Shown here piece by piece: positions 26,923-36,734 of a DNA stretch of 64,000 bases. This stretch comes from Rhizobium chutanense (GTDB lineage: Bacteria; Pseudomonadota; Alphaproteobacteria; Rhizobiales; Rhizobiaceae), in NCBI RefSeq assembly GCF_002531935.1, contig NZ_NWSV01000004.1, positions 186,001-250,000 of the forward strand, read 5' to 3'. The position numbers were made by a program, and so were the translations under genes. Each line of letters opens with the position of its first letter. The first letter of the stretch is position 1. Under the pieces are notes generated by a model that did no database searches, was not told where the DNA came from, and was given only the letters and a program-made list of their open reading frames with translations.

Positions 26923-27564
26923 ATGTCTGACAGGTTTCTGCTTCAAGGCCCCCATGATGCCCGCTTCACCATCCTTCTTGCGCATGGCGCCGGAGCGCCG
27001 ATGGATTCGGGGTCGATGACAGCAGCGGCGGAGGCGCTCGCCGGCGTCGGTTTCCGTGTGGCCCGCTTCGAATTCGCCTATATGGCGGCGCGGCGCACGA
27101 CGGAGGGCCGCAAGCCGCCGCCGCGGGCCGAAACGCTCAATCCCGAATACGAGGCGGCGATTGCCGAACTCGGCGCCGGCGGCCCGCTGATCATCGGCGG
27201 CAAGTCGATGGGCGGCCGGGTCGCCAGCATGATCGCCGACGATCTCTATCGCAGGGGAAAGATCGCCGGGCTGCTCTGCCTCGGTTATCCCTTCCATCCG
27301 CCCGGCCAGCCGAAGAAGCTGCGCACCGGCCATCTTACCGGGCTCGCGACACCCGCTCTGATCTGCCAGGGAACCCGCGACGAATTCGGCACGCGCGACG
27401 AGGTGCCGGGCTATGGTCTCTCCGACCGGATCGAGATTCTCTGGCTCGAGGACGGCGACCACGACCTCAAGCCGCGCAAGACGATCTCCGGCTTCTCCGC
27501 TGGCGATCACCTCGCCACGATGGCGAAGACGGCAAAGGCATGGGCCGAGCGCCTGCCGGTTTGA
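26923..27564 (+). CDS. alpha/beta-hydrolase of the KANL3/Tex30 family
   Basis: The 213-residue product has an early ILLAHGAGAPMDS oxyanion region, the nucleophile elbow GGKSMGGRVAS (Ser in GxSxG form) and the late DEFGTRDE/ EDGDHDLKPRKT acid-His part. These small hydrolases are widespread and lack a defined substrate. I chose the ATG at 26923 because the upstream 43 in-frame codons run through the small-RNA promoter. Confidence 0.82.
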   Translation: MSDRFLLQGPHDARFTILLAHGAGAPMDSGSMTAAAEALAGVGFRVARFEFAYMAARRTTEGRKPPPRAETLNPEYEAAIAELGAGGPLIIGGKSMGGRVASMIADDLYRRGKIAGLLCLGYPFHPPGQPKKLRTGHLTGLATPALICQGTRDEFGTRDEVPGYGLSDRIEILWLEDGDHDLKPRKTISGFSAGDHLATMAKTAKAWAERLPV

Positions 27565-27586
27565 GCGTCACCGCCCGACGGTCGCA

Positions 27587-28258
27587 TCAGGCCGCAAGCT
27601 TCCTGACGTCGATGCGCCGGTCGCCGGCGAAAACGGTGATTTCGAAGTGATCGGCCTGCACCACGTCGCGAATGTTCTTCGGCCGGTGCGCGGCGATGTT
27701 GACGCCACCGCGCAGCCGGACACTGTCATAGAGGATGCCGGCACCGCCGCTTGCGCGCAGCTGTTCGCCCAGCACCTGCGACGCGGCATAGCTGGTGCCG
27801 TCATAGACATCGGGCCGCAGCCTCTGTTCGCCGCGAATGTCGAGATAATCGCCGATCAGCGTGGCCGAATAGCTTCGATAGGTCCGCGCCATCGTCGCCA
27901 CGCCGCGGGCCAAGTTCTCGCGCCGGAGGTGATGGCCGACCTCGGCGGCGGCTGTCTTCAGATTGTCGGCGGCATACCAGGCGCCGAGATCGGGACCGTT
28001 GAAGCGCATGCCGCCGGGAGCGACATGCAGGAATGCCGCCATGACGATGCTGGCATTCGCAGTGCCGTAAACCCATTCGTCCCTGGGAAGCCGCTGGATG
28101 CGGTCGGCGACGAGACGGTCATTGGTCCAGCCCACCAGTTCCATCACCGCTTCGAGATCGGCCGCCCGAGCCACCGTCTCGAACAGCCCGATCGGCGGAA
28201 ATTGCGACGGGATCAGCCGGCAGGACGGCCGGGGCGCCTGAGCATAACGGTCGCTCAC
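27587..28258 (-). CDS. RES-domain toxin
   Basis: The 223-residue protein shows the RES family residues: an early Arg in CRLIPSQFPP, MRFNGPDLGAWYAADNLKTAAAEVGHH with the central Glu, and the late Ser in AGILYDSVRLRGG. RES proteins of Xre-RES modules degrade NAD+ or ADP-ribosylate targets, arresting growth until neutralised. The gene overlaps the end of the upstream Xre-type antitoxin gene by four bases. Confidence 0.85.
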   Translation of the reverse strand: MSDRYAQAPRPSCRLIPSQFPPIGLFETVARAADLEAVMELVGWTNDRLVADRIQRLPRDEWVYGTANASIVMAAFLHVAPGGMRFNGPDLGAWYAADNLKTAAAEVGHHLRRENLARGVATMARTYRSYSATLIGDYLDIRGEQRLRPDVYDGTSYAASQVLGEQLRASGGAGILYDSVRLRGGVNIAAHRPKNIRDVVQADHFEITVFAGDRRIDVRKLAA

Positions 28259-28779
28259 CGGAAGACGATGTCCGCATCTTCGTAAGGCGTGAAGGTTTCG
28301 TCGAGCCTGTTCGGCTGCATGTAGACACCGCCGCGGGCGCCATCGAGGAAGCGGCGCACGGTCATCAACCCGTCCTGGGTTCCGTTGGTCACCACGTCGA
28401 GCGGCGGATGCCCGCCGAAAACCGGCGCCTGATGCGGCATGCGCAGCCAGGCAACGCCGGCGCGTTCATCGGCAAAAAGCACGCCGAGCGCCTGGTGGAT
28501 GCCGAGCACGGCGGAGATCCGGGTCAGCGTATCGACATCGAGGGTGAAAGCCCCGTGCTCGCGCGCCTGCTTGGCCCAGCTGTGATAGGTCGATCGGGAG
28601 GGATAGCCGAGCACCAGCAGCCGCTGTTCTTCGCTCAAACCCCAGAGATCGGCGATTGCCAGGAAGGTTCGCAAGGCCGGCGCGCTCAGCCGCCGGCGAT
28701 TGGCCGGGGCAAAACGCTCCAGGTCCAGCCGCTGCGGCCCCTGGCCTTCCCGGTGCTCCGTGCGTCGCGCATGCTGCAT
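28255..28779 (-). CDS. Xre/MbcA/ParS-type antitoxin
   Basis: The 174-residue product has an N-terminal Xre-like helical domain (LSAPALRTFLAIADLWGLSEEQRLLVLGYPSRSTYHSWAKQ) and a C-terminal DUF2384 toxin-binding part (LTRISAVLGIHQALGVLFADERAGVAWLRMPHQAPVFGGHPPLDVV). This is the expected partner of the RES toxin and the repressor of the pair. The ATG at 28779 has AGGAGT seven bases upstream; the longer frame is not conserved. Antitoxin-first order and the 4-bp overlap are typical of these modules. Confidence 0.87.
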   Translation of the reverse strand: MQHARRTEHREGQGPQRLDLERFAPANRRRLSAPALRTFLAIADLWGLSEEQRLLVLGYPSRSTYHSWAKQAREHGAFTLDVDTLTRISAVLGIHQALGVLFADERAGVAWLRMPHQAPVFGGHPPLDVVTNGTQDGLMTVRRFLDGARGGVYMQPNRLDETFTPYEDADIVFR

Positions 28780-28852
28780 GATGGCACTCCTGTCTTGAAT
28801 TAGACATAGTCCAAATCTGGGCATTCGGCAAGCGGATTCAAACAGCCCGGCT

Positions 28853-29770
28853 TCAGAAAAGCGCCCCTGCCGCCTCGCGGATCGTCTGCATCAGAATCGA
28901 TTGCGGCGCCGACGGCACGGCATCGGCCCGCATCGTCAACCCCACAGGCCCGCGGGTTTCGCCGGTATCGACCGGCAGCAGCGCCAGCCGCCCGTCGGCG
29001 ACATCGTCGGCCACCACGCCGTTGGAAATGATCCAGATCGCATCGCTTGCCCTGAGGAAGGCGCGGCCGAAGGAATCCGACACCGTCTCGATCTGGTTCG
29101 GCAGGCTGGAGACGCCGTTGGCGATCAGGAAATTTTCGACCACCGGCCGGATGATCGAACCCCGCGTCGGCATCAGCACCGTATAGTCGCCGAAACCGGC
29201 AAAGGGCGATTGCCGGCCGTCGAGCAGCGGATGGCCGGGACGCACGGCAAAGACCACCTGCTCGGAATAGAGATGTTCGAAGGAAAAGCCCGCCATCTTC
29301 TCCGCACCCGCCAGCCGGCCGACGACGAGGTCGAGATCGCCGACACGAAGCTGTTCCAGCAGCACGGCATTCTCGCCGGTGACGATCTTCACCCGGCTCC
29401 AGGTCCGCTCCTTGAGGAAGAGTTCCATCGCCCGCGGCATGATCCGCGACGACACCGTCGGCAGCGCGCCGATGCGGATCGGCGGCGCATCGGAAAACTG
29501 CTCCTGCGAGACGGAATCGAGCCCCTGGCGCAGCGCCGTCAGCGCCGCCCCGGCATGGCGCAGGAAGACCTCGCCGTAACGGGTGATCTTGATGCCGCGG
29601 CCGTCGCGCTCGAAGACGGCAACTCCCAGCGCCTGCTCCAGCTCGCGGATCGTCTTCGTCACCGCCGGCTGGCTGACATGCAGCAACTCGGCCGCCTTCA
29701 TGACGCTCTTCTGCCGCGCCACTTCGACAAAGGTCTGCAGATGGCGAAACTTGACGCGGCTGTCGATCAT
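28853..29770 (-). CDS. pcaQ: LysR-type activator PcaQ
   Basis: The 305-residue regulator begins MIDSRVKFRHLQTFVEVARQKSVMKAAELLHVSQPAVTKTIRELEQ, characteristic of PcaQ, and has a LysR effector domain. PcaQ activates pcaDCHGB in agrobacteria and sinorhizobia with beta-carboxy-cis,cis-muconate or gamma-carboxymuconolactone as coinducer. It is divergent from pcaD. The start at 29770 is preferred; a start three codons earlier is only two bases from the AGGAG. The operator overlaps this region. Confidence 0.92.
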   Translation of the reverse strand: MIDSRVKFRHLQTFVEVARQKSVMKAAELLHVSQPAVTKTIRELEQALGVAVFERDGRGIKITRYGEVFLRHAGAALTALRQGLDSVSQEQFSDAPPIRIGALPTVSSRIMPRAMELFLKERTWSRVKIVTGENAVLLEQLRVGDLDLVVGRLAGAEKMAGFSFEHLYSEQVVFAVRPGHPLLDGRQSPFAGFGDYTVLMPTRGSIIRPVVENFLIANGVSSLPNQIETVSDSFGRAFLRASDAIWIISNGVVADDVADGRLALLPVDTGETRGPVGLTMRADAVPSAPQSILMQTIREAAGALF

Positions 29771-29777
29771 CGCCCAC

Positions 29778-29793
29778 ATAACTCCTGGGTTAT
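29778..29793. promoter_or_regulatory. PcaQ-box-like palindrome ATAAC-N6-GTTAT
   Basis: ATAACTCCTGGGTTAT is a perfect ATAAC/GTTAT dyad immediately upstream of pcaQ. It resembles the ATAACC-N4-GGTTAA site I recall for S. meliloti PcaQ and the T-N11-A rule of LysR proteins. Its place over the pcaQ ribosome-binding region would allow autoregulation as well as activation of pcaD. Confidence 0.6.
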
Positions 29794-29884
29794 CGAAATG
29801 CCTGAAAATATCATTTTACTTAACCGGATCAACCATTCAGTTTCGTGGTTGGAATGCTACCCTATCTTACCAAATGCGCAGCGG

Positions 29885-30026
29885 GCTGCCCCTCACCCTA
29901 ACCCTCTCCCCGTAGAAACGGGGAGAGGGGACGTGCCCTGCGAGAGCGAGGTGCGAACGGAGAGGGTGCGGCATGTCCCTTCGCCCCGCGAGCGGGGAGA
30001 AGGTGGCGGCAGCCGGATGAGGGGCA
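29885..30026. repeat. palindromic intergenic repeat in the pcaD leader
   Basis: The unit runs from GCTGCCCCTCACCCTAACCC to GCAGCCGGATGAGGGGCA. It contains two internal hairpins, CTCCCCGT...ACGGGGAGAGGGG and CGCCCCGCGAGCGGGGAGAAGG. Its outer ends are inverted (TGCCCCTCA / TGAGGGGCA). The same family occurs at 32681 and, in reverse orientation, at 38583. It ends 33 bases before the pcaD start, so it lies in the mRNA leader. Confidence 0.8.
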
Positions 30027-30059
30027 CCCCCACGGAACTGACATGATGAGGAGATTTCA

Positions 30060-30869
30060 GTGCAGTTCGCCCGCATAAACGACGTGACGATCCATTATCA
30101 GGTGATCGGCGCGCCTGCCGACCGGCCGGTGATCGTCTTTACCAATTCGCTCGGGACGGATTTCCGTATCTGGCGCGATGTCGTGGTGCGGCTTGCCGGC
30201 GACTTCGCCATCGTGCTTTACGACAAGCGCGGCCACGGCCTGTCCGATGTCGGCCAGCTCCCCTCCTCGATCGAAGACCATGCGACCGATCTCGCCGGCC
30301 TGCTCGATCTCTTGTCGGTGAAAAACGCCGTCGTCTGCGGCCTCTCGGTCGGCGGCCTGATCGCCCAGTCGCTTTATCAGCGGCGGCCGGATCTGGTCGG
30401 CGCGCTGATCCTTTGCGACACCGCCCACAAGATCGGCGCTGCGGAGAGCTGGAACGCCCGCATCGCCGCCGTCGAGAAAGACGGCATCGGCAGCATCGTC
30501 GACGCCATCATGGAGCGCTGGTTCACCCCGGCTTTCCGCCGGCCCGAAAACACCGCCTATTCCGGCTATTGCAACATGCTCAAGCGCCAGCCGGTCGAGG
30601 GTTATATCGCCGCCTGCGAAGCCATCCGCGACGCCGATTTCACCGAAGCGGCCAAGAGGATCGCCGTTCCCACGATCTGCATCGTCGGCGACCAGGATGG
30701 CTCGACGCCGCCCGATCTCGTGCTCTCGACGGCGCGGCTGATCCCGGACGCCCGCTACGAGGTGATCGCCGACTGCGCCCATATTCCCTGCGTCGAGCAG
30801 CCGGAGGCGCTGACGGCGATCATCCGCGCCTTCCTCACATCCATCCCACCTGGAGACACCAACCGATGA
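30060..30869 (+). CDS. pcaD: 3-oxoadipate enol-lactonase
   Basis: PcaD hydrolyses beta-ketoadipate enol-lactone to beta-ketoadipate. The 269-residue alpha/beta hydrolase has VIVFTNSLGTDFRIW (oxyanion), YDKRGHGLSD, the nucleophile elbow CGLSVGGLIAQ and the late His in ADCAHIPCVEQPE. The GTG start has GGAG seven bases upstream. It is the first gene of pcaDCHGB, the gene order of Agrobacterium and Sinorhizobium, and overlaps pcaC by four bases. Confidence 0.94.
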   Translation: MQFARINDVTIHYQVIGAPADRPVIVFTNSLGTDFRIWRDVVVRLAGDFAIVLYDKRGHGLSDVGQLPSSIEDHATDLAGLLDLLSVKNAVVCGLSVGGLIAQSLYQRRPDLVGALILCDTAHKIGAAESWNARIAAVEKDGIGSIVDAIMERWFTPAFRRPENTAYSGYCNMLKRQPVEGYIAACEAIRDADFTEAAKRIAVPTICIVGDQDGSTPPDLVLSTARLIPDARYEVIADCAHIPCVEQPEALTAIIRAFLTSIPPGDTNR

Positions 30870-31267
30870 ACGAGACCGCCTCTTCCGAGCGTTACCGGCA
30901 GGGCATGGCGACCCGCCGCGCCGTGCTCGGCGACGCCCATGTCGAGCGCGCCGCAGCCGCAACGAGCGAGTTCGACCGCCCCTTCCAAGAGTTGATCACC
31001 GAAGCCGCCTGGGGCCATGTCTGGTCGCGCCCGGCGCTGACCAAGCGCGAGCGCTCGATCGTCACCATCGCCCTGCTGGCCGCACTCGGCCAGGACGACG
31101 AGGTCGCCATGCATGTGCGCGCCACCGCCAATACCGGAGCAAGCCGCGATGATATCTGCGAGGCGCTGCTGCATGTGGCGATCTATGCCGGCGTTCCCGC
31201 CGCCAACCACGCGATCAAGATTGCCAAGCAGGCCTTTGCACAGATGGACGCCGAGAAGGCGGCCTGA
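30866..31267 (+). CDS. pcaC: 4-carboxymuconolactone decarboxylase
   Basis: PcaC decarboxylates gamma-carboxymuconolactone to beta-ketoadipate enol-lactone. The 133-residue product is a full CMD-family protein: RYRQGMATRRAVLGDAHVERA, EAAWGHVWSRPALTKRERSIVTIALLAALGQDDEVAMHVRA and the helix with EALLHVAIYAGVPAANHA. It is separate from pcaD, not fused to it as in some actinobacteria. The ATG overlaps the pcaD stop. Confidence 0.95.
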   Translation: MNETASSERYRQGMATRRAVLGDAHVERAAAATSEFDRPFQELITEAAWGHVWSRPALTKRERSIVTIALLAALGQDDEVAMHVRATANTGASRDDICEALLHVAIYAGVPAANHAIKIAKQAFAQMDAEKAA

Positions 31268-31276
31268 GGGAGAGAC

Positions 31277-32026
31277 ATGTCCGAACGACCCAACCAAAAG
31301 CCCGAGACCGGCGCCTTCTTCGCCCGCGACCGCGCCTGGCATGCGCCGGCCCTGACCCCCGGCTACAAAACCTCGGTGCTGCGCGCGCCGCAGCGCGCGC
31401 TGCTGTCGCTCGACGGCACGATCTCCGAAACGACAGGCCCGGTCTTCGGCCATTCGATCATCGGCGACCTCGACAACGACCTGATCCTGAACTACGCGCA
31501 GCCCGGCGAAAGCGCCATCGGCGAACGCATCATCGTCCACGGCCGGGTGCTCGACGAGCGCGCCAGGCCGGTTGCCGGTGCGCTGGTCGAATTCTGGCAG
31601 GCCAATGCCGGCGGCCGCTACCGCCACAAGAAGGAAACCTATCTGGCGGCGATCGACCCGAATTTCGGCGGCTGCGGCCGCGCCATCACCGACGAGGAAG
31701 GGCGCTATCATTTCCGCACGGTGCGGCCCGGCGCCTATCCCTGGCCGAACGGCGTCAACGACTGGCGCCCCGCCCATATCCATTTCTCGATCTTCGGTCA
31801 CGGCTTTGCCCAGCGGCTGATCACCCAGATGTATTTCGAGGGCGACCCGATGATCTGGAAATGTCCGATCGTCGGCACCATTCCCGACAGGGCGGCGATC
31901 GAGCAACTGATCGCGCCGCTCGACTGGGGCAATACCATCCCGATGGATTCACGCGCCTATAAATTCGATATCGTGCTGCGCGGCCGCCGCTCGACGATGT
32001 TCGAAAACAGGCTGGAGGGCAATTGA
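31277..32026 (+). CDS. pcaH: protocatechuate 3,4-dioxygenase beta subunit
   Basis: PcaH carries the non-haem Fe(III) site of the enzyme that opens protocatechuate between its hydroxyls. At 249 residues it shows [36 protein letters not shown], then [28 protein letters not shown], with the Tyr and the two His ligands. It pairs with pcaG immediately downstream, and their reading frames touch. Confidence 0.95.
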   Translation: MSERPNQKPETGAFFARDRAWHAPALTPGYKTSVLRAPQRALLSLDGTISETTGPVFGHSIIGDLDNDLILNYAQPGESAIGERIIVHGRVLDERARPVAGALVEFWQANAGGRYRHKKETYLAAIDPNFGGCGRAITDEEGRYHFRTVRPGAYPWPNGVNDWRPAHIHFSIFGHGFAQRLITQMYFEGDPMIWKCPIVGTIPDRAAIEQLIAPLDWGNTIPMDSRAYKFDIVLRGRRSTMFENRLEGN

Positions 32027-32028
32027 CC

Positions 32029-32640
32029 ATGCAGCAGCTCGGCTATCTCAAGGAAACCCCGTCGCAGACGGCAGGCCCCTATGTCCATATCGGCCTGACG
32101 CCGAACTTCTGCGACATAGTGGGCGTCTATGACAGCGATCTCGGCACCCAGATGGTCAACGACAAGACGCTCGGCGAACGCATCACCGTCACCGGCCGCG
32201 TCTTGGACGGCGCCGGCGCCCTGGTGCGCGATGCCGTCGTCGAGATCTGGCAGGCCGACAGCGCCGGCCTCTACAACAGCCCCTCGGAAATGCGCGGCGC
32301 CGCCGACCCGAATTTCACCGGCTGGGGCCGCTGCCCGACGCGAGCCGAAGACGGCGTCTACAGCTTCGAGACCATCAAGCCCGGCCGCGTTCCTTTCAAG
32401 GACGGCCGCAAACAAGCCCCGCATATCACCGTCTGGATCGTCGCCCGCGGCATCAATATCGGCCTGCATACGCGCCTGTATTTCCCGGAGGAGACGGAGG
32501 CCAATGCCGGCGATCCGCTGCTGTCGCGCATCGAACATCGCGAGCGCGTCGCAACGATGATCGCCACCCGCGACGGCGCGACCTGCCATTTCGATATTTA
32601 CCTGCAGGGGCCCAAGGAAACGGTGTTTCTGGATATTTGA
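32029..32640 (+). CDS. pcaG: protocatechuate 3,4-dioxygenase alpha subunit
   Basis: The 203-residue alpha subunit begins LGYLKETPSQTAGPYVHIGLTPN and contains VTGRVLDGAGALVRDAVVEIWQADSAGLY and HITVWIVARGINIGLHTRLYFPEE. It has the shared intradiol fold without the iron ligands and forms the heteromeric enzyme with PcaH. The start is ATG at 32029 or TTG at 32023; GGAGGG at ~32014 fits either. Confidence 0.94.
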   Translation: MQQLGYLKETPSQTAGPYVHIGLTPNFCDIVGVYDSDLGTQMVNDKTLGERITVTGRVLDGAGALVRDAVVEIWQADSAGLYNSPSEMRGAADPNFTGWGRCPTRAEDGVYSFETIKPGRVPFKDGRKQAPHITVWIVARGINIGLHTRLYFPEETEANAGDPLLSRIEHRERVATMIATRDGATCHFDIYLQGPKETVFLDI

Positions 32641-32680
32641 GGGTTTGCGGGCTGCTTGTTCGGAAGGCTCCGCGCAAGCG

Positions 32681-32851
32681 GCCCCCTCACCCTGCCCTCT
32701 CCCCGACGGGGAGAGGGGAACAGTGCCACACGAGATCGCCCGCTCATTAAGTGCCGGCGCTGCCCCGAGTCCCTTCTCCCCTCGGGGGTCCGAAGGACGG
32801 GTCGAGACCGGTGGCTCGACCCCGGGGTGGCGGCAGCCGGATGAGGGGGCC
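32681..32851. repeat. palindromic intergenic repeat between pcaG and pcaB
   Basis: Same family as 29885-30026: outer ends GCCCCCTCACCCTGCCCTCTC and GGCGGCAGCCGGATGAGGGGGC are inverted, with an inner CTCCCCGACGGGGAGAGGGG hairpin. It contains an extra ~30-base piece (GTCCGAAGGACGGG...GACCCCGGGG) with a small hairpin of its own. It fills the 231-base pcaG-pcaB gap, so the operon mRNA holds two of these elements. Confidence 0.8.
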
Positions 32852-32871
32852 ACGACCAAAACGAGCAACCC

Positions 32872-33918
32872 ATGACCGCATCACCCTTCGACCATCCCTT
32901 CCTCTCCGGCCTCATCGGCGACGATGAAATCGCGCCCTATTTCTCCGCCGAGGCCGATCTCCGCGCCATGCTCTCCTTCGAGGCGGCACTCGCCAAGGCC
33001 GAAGCGGCGCATGGGCTCATCCCCGGAGACGCCGCAAAGAAGATTGCCGACACCTGCGCCGCCTTTTCCCCCGACCTCACCAGCCTTCGGTCGGCAACGG
33101 CACGGGATGGCGTCGTCGTCCCCGACCTCGTCAGGCAGCTGCGCAGCGCGGTCGGCGCGGAAGCGGCCAAGAGCCTGCATCTCGGCGCCACCAGCCAGGA
33201 TGTGATCGACACCAGCCTGATGATCCGCCTGAAGGCCGTCGTCTTCCTGTTGGCCGGCCGGCTTTCCGCGATTGCCGCAGGGCTCGATACGCTCGACCGC
33301 CAGTTCGGCCAAAACCGGCTGATGGGCCATACCCGCATGCAGGCGGCGATCCCGATCACCGTCTCCGACCGACTTGACGCCTGGCGCGCACCGCTGATCA
33401 CCTATCGCGACCGCCTGACCGAGCAGAGTTTTCCCGTCCAGTTCGGCGGCGCCGCCGGCACGCTCGACAAGCTCGGGGCGCAAGGCCCGGCAATCCGCGC
33501 CTCACTCGCCGGGGAACTCGGCCTTAGCGACAGACCGCAATGGCAGAGCGGGCGTCTGCCGATCGCCGATATCGCCGGCCTGTTCGCTTCGATTTCGGGC
33601 AGCCTCGGCAAGATAGGCCAGGATATCGCCCTGCTCGCCCAAGCCGGCGACGAGATCGAAATCTCAGGCGGCGGCACCTCGTCGGCGATGGCCCACAAGC
33701 AGAACCCCGTCGCCGCCGAGGCGCTCATCTCGCTTGCCCGCTTCAACGCCACTCTTCTGTCGGGCATCCACCAATCCCTCGTCCATGAACAGGAACGTTC
33801 CGGTGCCGCCTGGACGCTCGAATGGCTGCTGCTGCCGCAGATGGCGATAGCAACCGCCGCCTCGCTGCGGCTGGCGGGGGAATTGATAGGGAATATCAGG
33901 CGACTGGGAGCGGTTTAA
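32872..33918 (+). CDS. pcaB: 3-carboxy-cis,cis-muconate cycloisomerase
   Basis: PcaB cyclises beta-carboxy-cis,cis-muconate to gamma-carboxymuconolactone. The 348-residue fumarase/aspartase-fold protein has the signature GGGTSSAMAHKQNPVAAE, the SLHLGATSQDVIDTSLM motif and the MGHTRMQAAIPITV stretch. It is shorter than the ~450-residue pseudomonad enzymes, as is usual in rhizobia. It is the last gene of pcaDCHGB and is followed by a strong hairpin. Confidence 0.94.
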   Translation: MTASPFDHPFLSGLIGDDEIAPYFSAEADLRAMLSFEAALAKAEAAHGLIPGDAAKKIADTCAAFSPDLTSLRSATARDGVVVPDLVRQLRSAVGAEAAKSLHLGATSQDVIDTSLMIRLKAVVFLLAGRLSAIAAGLDTLDRQFGQNRLMGHTRMQAAIPITVSDRLDAWRAPLITYRDRLTEQSFPVQFGGAAGTLDKLGAQGPAIRASLAGELGLSDRPQWQSGRLPIADIAGLFASISGSLGKIGQDIALLAQAGDEIEISGGGTSSAMAHKQNPVAAEALISLARFNATLLSGIHQSLVHEQERSGAAWTLEWLLLPQMAIATAASLRLAGELIGNIRRLGAV

Positions 33919-33952
33919 AGCGCGCTGCAATCTTTCAGATCCGCGCGCTTTT
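33917..33952 (+). terminator. terminator after pcaB (also a dispersed repeat)
   Basis: AAAGCGCGC (33917-33925) and GCGCGCTTT (33943-33951) form a perfect 9-bp stem followed by T residues, with a 17-base loop. The stem starts inside the pcaB stop codon. The converging aroE-like gene ends 20 bases further on. The 5' half matches the element at 44484 closely (ATCTTTCAGAT loop shared). Confidence 0.7.
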
Positions 33953-33971
33953 GCTTCAGGCGCAACGAGCA

Positions 33972-34802
33972 TCACCCGAGCTTGGCGATTGCACGCAAAT
34001 TGTCGGCCGTCGTTGTCGGGAATTCGAAGAATTCGAGATAGGCGGGGATTTGTTCGAACAACATGTCCGTTCCGACTTGAAAGGCGCAGCCCCGAGCCCT
34101 TACGGCTTCGAGAAAGGGGGTGATCTCCCGGCTCAGCACCACTTCGCCGACAAAGGTCGATGGCGAGATGCGCTCGACATCGAGGGGCAGAGGGTCGCCC
34201 CGTCGCATGCCGAGCGGCGTGGCATTGACGACAATGTCGAAACCGGCCGGATCGAGAGAGCCGATCGTCACCTGCAGCCGCGGATAATAGGTCTTCAGCC
34301 GGTCGAGCAGTGCTGTCGCGGTCGTCGCATTGGCGTCGAAGATCGCCAGATGAGCCACACCGGCCCGCGCCAGCGACGCGGCGATCGCCGAGCCGACGCC
34401 GCCGGCGCCGACGACGAGCGCCTGCGCGCCTTCGACCTTTTTGCCCTTGCGCAGAACGCCGCGGACGAAGCCTTCGCCGTCGAACATGTCGCCGATCAGC
34501 CGGCCGTCTGAACCGAGACGCACCGCATTGCACGAGCCCGCGACTTTGGCATTGGTCGATGCCTCGTCGAGCAGCGCCATCGTCGACATCTTGTGCGGCA
34601 TGGTGATCAGCGCGCCGTGGATATTGGAGAGCCGGAAGAGGAGCTTGAAGAAGGTGGGATAATCCTCCGGCCTGCAGCCCATCGGCACGACGACCGCGTC
34701 GATCCCGGTCTTTTCGAAATAAGGATTATAGATCAGAGGCGCCTTGAAGGACTCGGTGGGATAGCCGAGGTGCGCGATGAGTTTGGTCGTCCCGGAGATC
34801 AT
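33972..34802 (-). CDS. shikimate dehydrogenase-like protein with altered substrate-anchoring residues
   Basis: The 276-residue AroE-fold protein keeps the catalytic Lys (TMPHK, K71), Asn92 and Asp108 (GDMFDGEGF) and the nucleotide loop VVGAGGVGSAIA. The two serines that hold the shikimate carboxylate in AroE (GNPxxHSxSP) are replaced: here GYPTESFKAP gives Phe19 and Ala21. It would interconvert a keto/hydroxy cyclohexene acid or a relative. It is the last gene of the ABC importer/AroQ-like operon and overlaps the Gfo/Idh gene by 4 bp. It is probably catabolic, not the biosynthetic AroE. Confidence 0.85.
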   Translation of the reverse strand: MISGTTKLIAHLGYPTESFKAPLIYNPYFEKTGIDAVVVPMGCRPEDYPTFFKLLFRLSNIHGALITMPHKMSTMALLDEASTNAKVAGSCNAVRLGSDGRLIGDMFDGEGFVRGVLRKGKKVEGAQALVVGAGGVGSAIAASLARAGVAHLAIFDANATTATALLDRLKTYYPRLQVTIGSLDPAGFDIVVNATPLGMRRGDPLPLDVERISPSTFVGEVVLSREITPFLEAVRARGCAFQVGTDMLFEQIPAYLEFFEFPTTTADNLRAIAKLG

Positions 34803-35875
34803 GTGGCTGGACTTTCTGGGGATTGGAAGAGGCCGCCGGCGTCGGAGAGAGGGATCATCTGCCCCGAGCCCGCCGACCGCTTGATTGCCTCGACGACCCT
34901 GAGGGTGGCGAGCCCCTCGCGGCCACTGACGAGTGGCGCGGCATCGCCGCGAATGACGTCGCAAAAATGCCGGAGCTGAACGCAGAGCGGATCGGCTGCC
35001 GCGTAAGGCACGCGCTCCTCGGCAAGCGGCTCCAGCCAATCCGGCTTCGACGTGCTGGTCCAAAGCGTCAGATCGGGAATTCCGAGCGAACCCTTCGTCC
35101 CGCCGATCTGGTAGCAGAATTGATCGTAACGGGGAAAAGCGGGATTTTCACCGGTGGTCGCCTCCCAGCTCCAGGGCGCGGCGACGGCATCGCTGCCGCT
35201 GAGCGTGGCGAGAACACCGCTGGCGAACCGGAGCGAAACGACGGCGCTGTCCTCGACGGCGTGGTGGCGCACGGCATGCGATTCCATCGCCTGGACGGCG
35301 TCGACGTCACCGAAGAGAAAGCGGAAGAGGTCGACATCGTGGATCAGATTGACGAAAACCGGGCCGGCGCCGGCTTCACGCCGCCAGGCGATGTCGAAAT
35401 ATTCGTCGGGCTTGGCGACCCAGAACGTGCCGTGTACCGCGATGATCCGGCCAAGCCTGCCGCTGTCGACGATCTGTCTGGCCGCCTGCATCATCGGGTT
35501 GTGACGCCTGTGGTGACCGACCAGCAGCGGTATTCCCGCCCTCTCGCCGGCGGCGACGAGCCTCGCGGCAGAAACGATGTCGTCGGCGATCGGTTTCTCC
35601 ACGAGGATAGGAATGCCGGCGGCGACCACTTCCAGTCCGTTCTCGACGTGAAGCTGGTTCGGCGTTGCCACGATGACGCCGTCGGGCCGGTCCTCGGCGC
35701 GGATGTCCTGGAAGTTCGCATACCAGCGGATGCCGGCATTTCGGGCGAAGTCGCGACCGGCGTCGGAAGGATCGATCACCGCGGAAAGAACGGTTCCCGG
35801 CTCGGACATCACGCGCTCGGCGTGGCGTCTGCCGATCAGGCCGGCTCCCATCACTGCAATCTCTAACGGCTTCAT
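34799..35875 (-). CDS. Gfo/Idh/MocA-family oxidoreductase
   Basis: The 358-residue product has the N-terminal Rossmann motif [17 protein letters not shown], the hallmark EKPIADD (catalytic Lys) and a C-terminal alpha/beta domain with [13 protein letters not shown]. Members oxidise or reduce sugars, inositols and polyols with NAD(P). In this operon it is a candidate for the entry step, such as dehydrogenation of a cyclitol-type acid like quinate or an analogue. That assignment rests on context only. Confidence 0.87.
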   Translation of the reverse strand: MKPLEIAVMGAGLIGRRHAERVMSEPGTVLSAVIDPSDAGRDFARNAGIRWYANFQDIRAEDRPDGVIVATPNQLHVENGLEVVAAGIPILVEKPIADDIVSAARLVAAGERAGIPLLVGHHRRHNPMMQAARQIVDSGRLGRIIAVHGTFWVAKPDEYFDIAWRREAGAGPVFVNLIHDVDLFRFLFGDVDAVQAMESHAVRHHAVEDSAVVSLRFASGVLATLSGSDAVAAPWSWEATTGENPAFPRYDQFCYQIGGTKGSLGIPDLTLWTSTSKPDWLEPLAEERVPYAAADPLCVQLRHFCDVIRGDAAPLVSGREGLATLRVVEAIKRSAGSGQMIPLSDAGGLFQSPESPAT

Positions 35876-35914
35876 TATAAAGCTCCCGGATTTTGACGGC
35901 GTATCGGCTTGCCC

Positions 35915-36679
<765 letters not shown>

Positions 36680-36734
36680 CGGGTGAACTCCAGGATTGGC
36701 GGCCAGGGCCGCATCGAAGAAAAAAGGATGCGGA

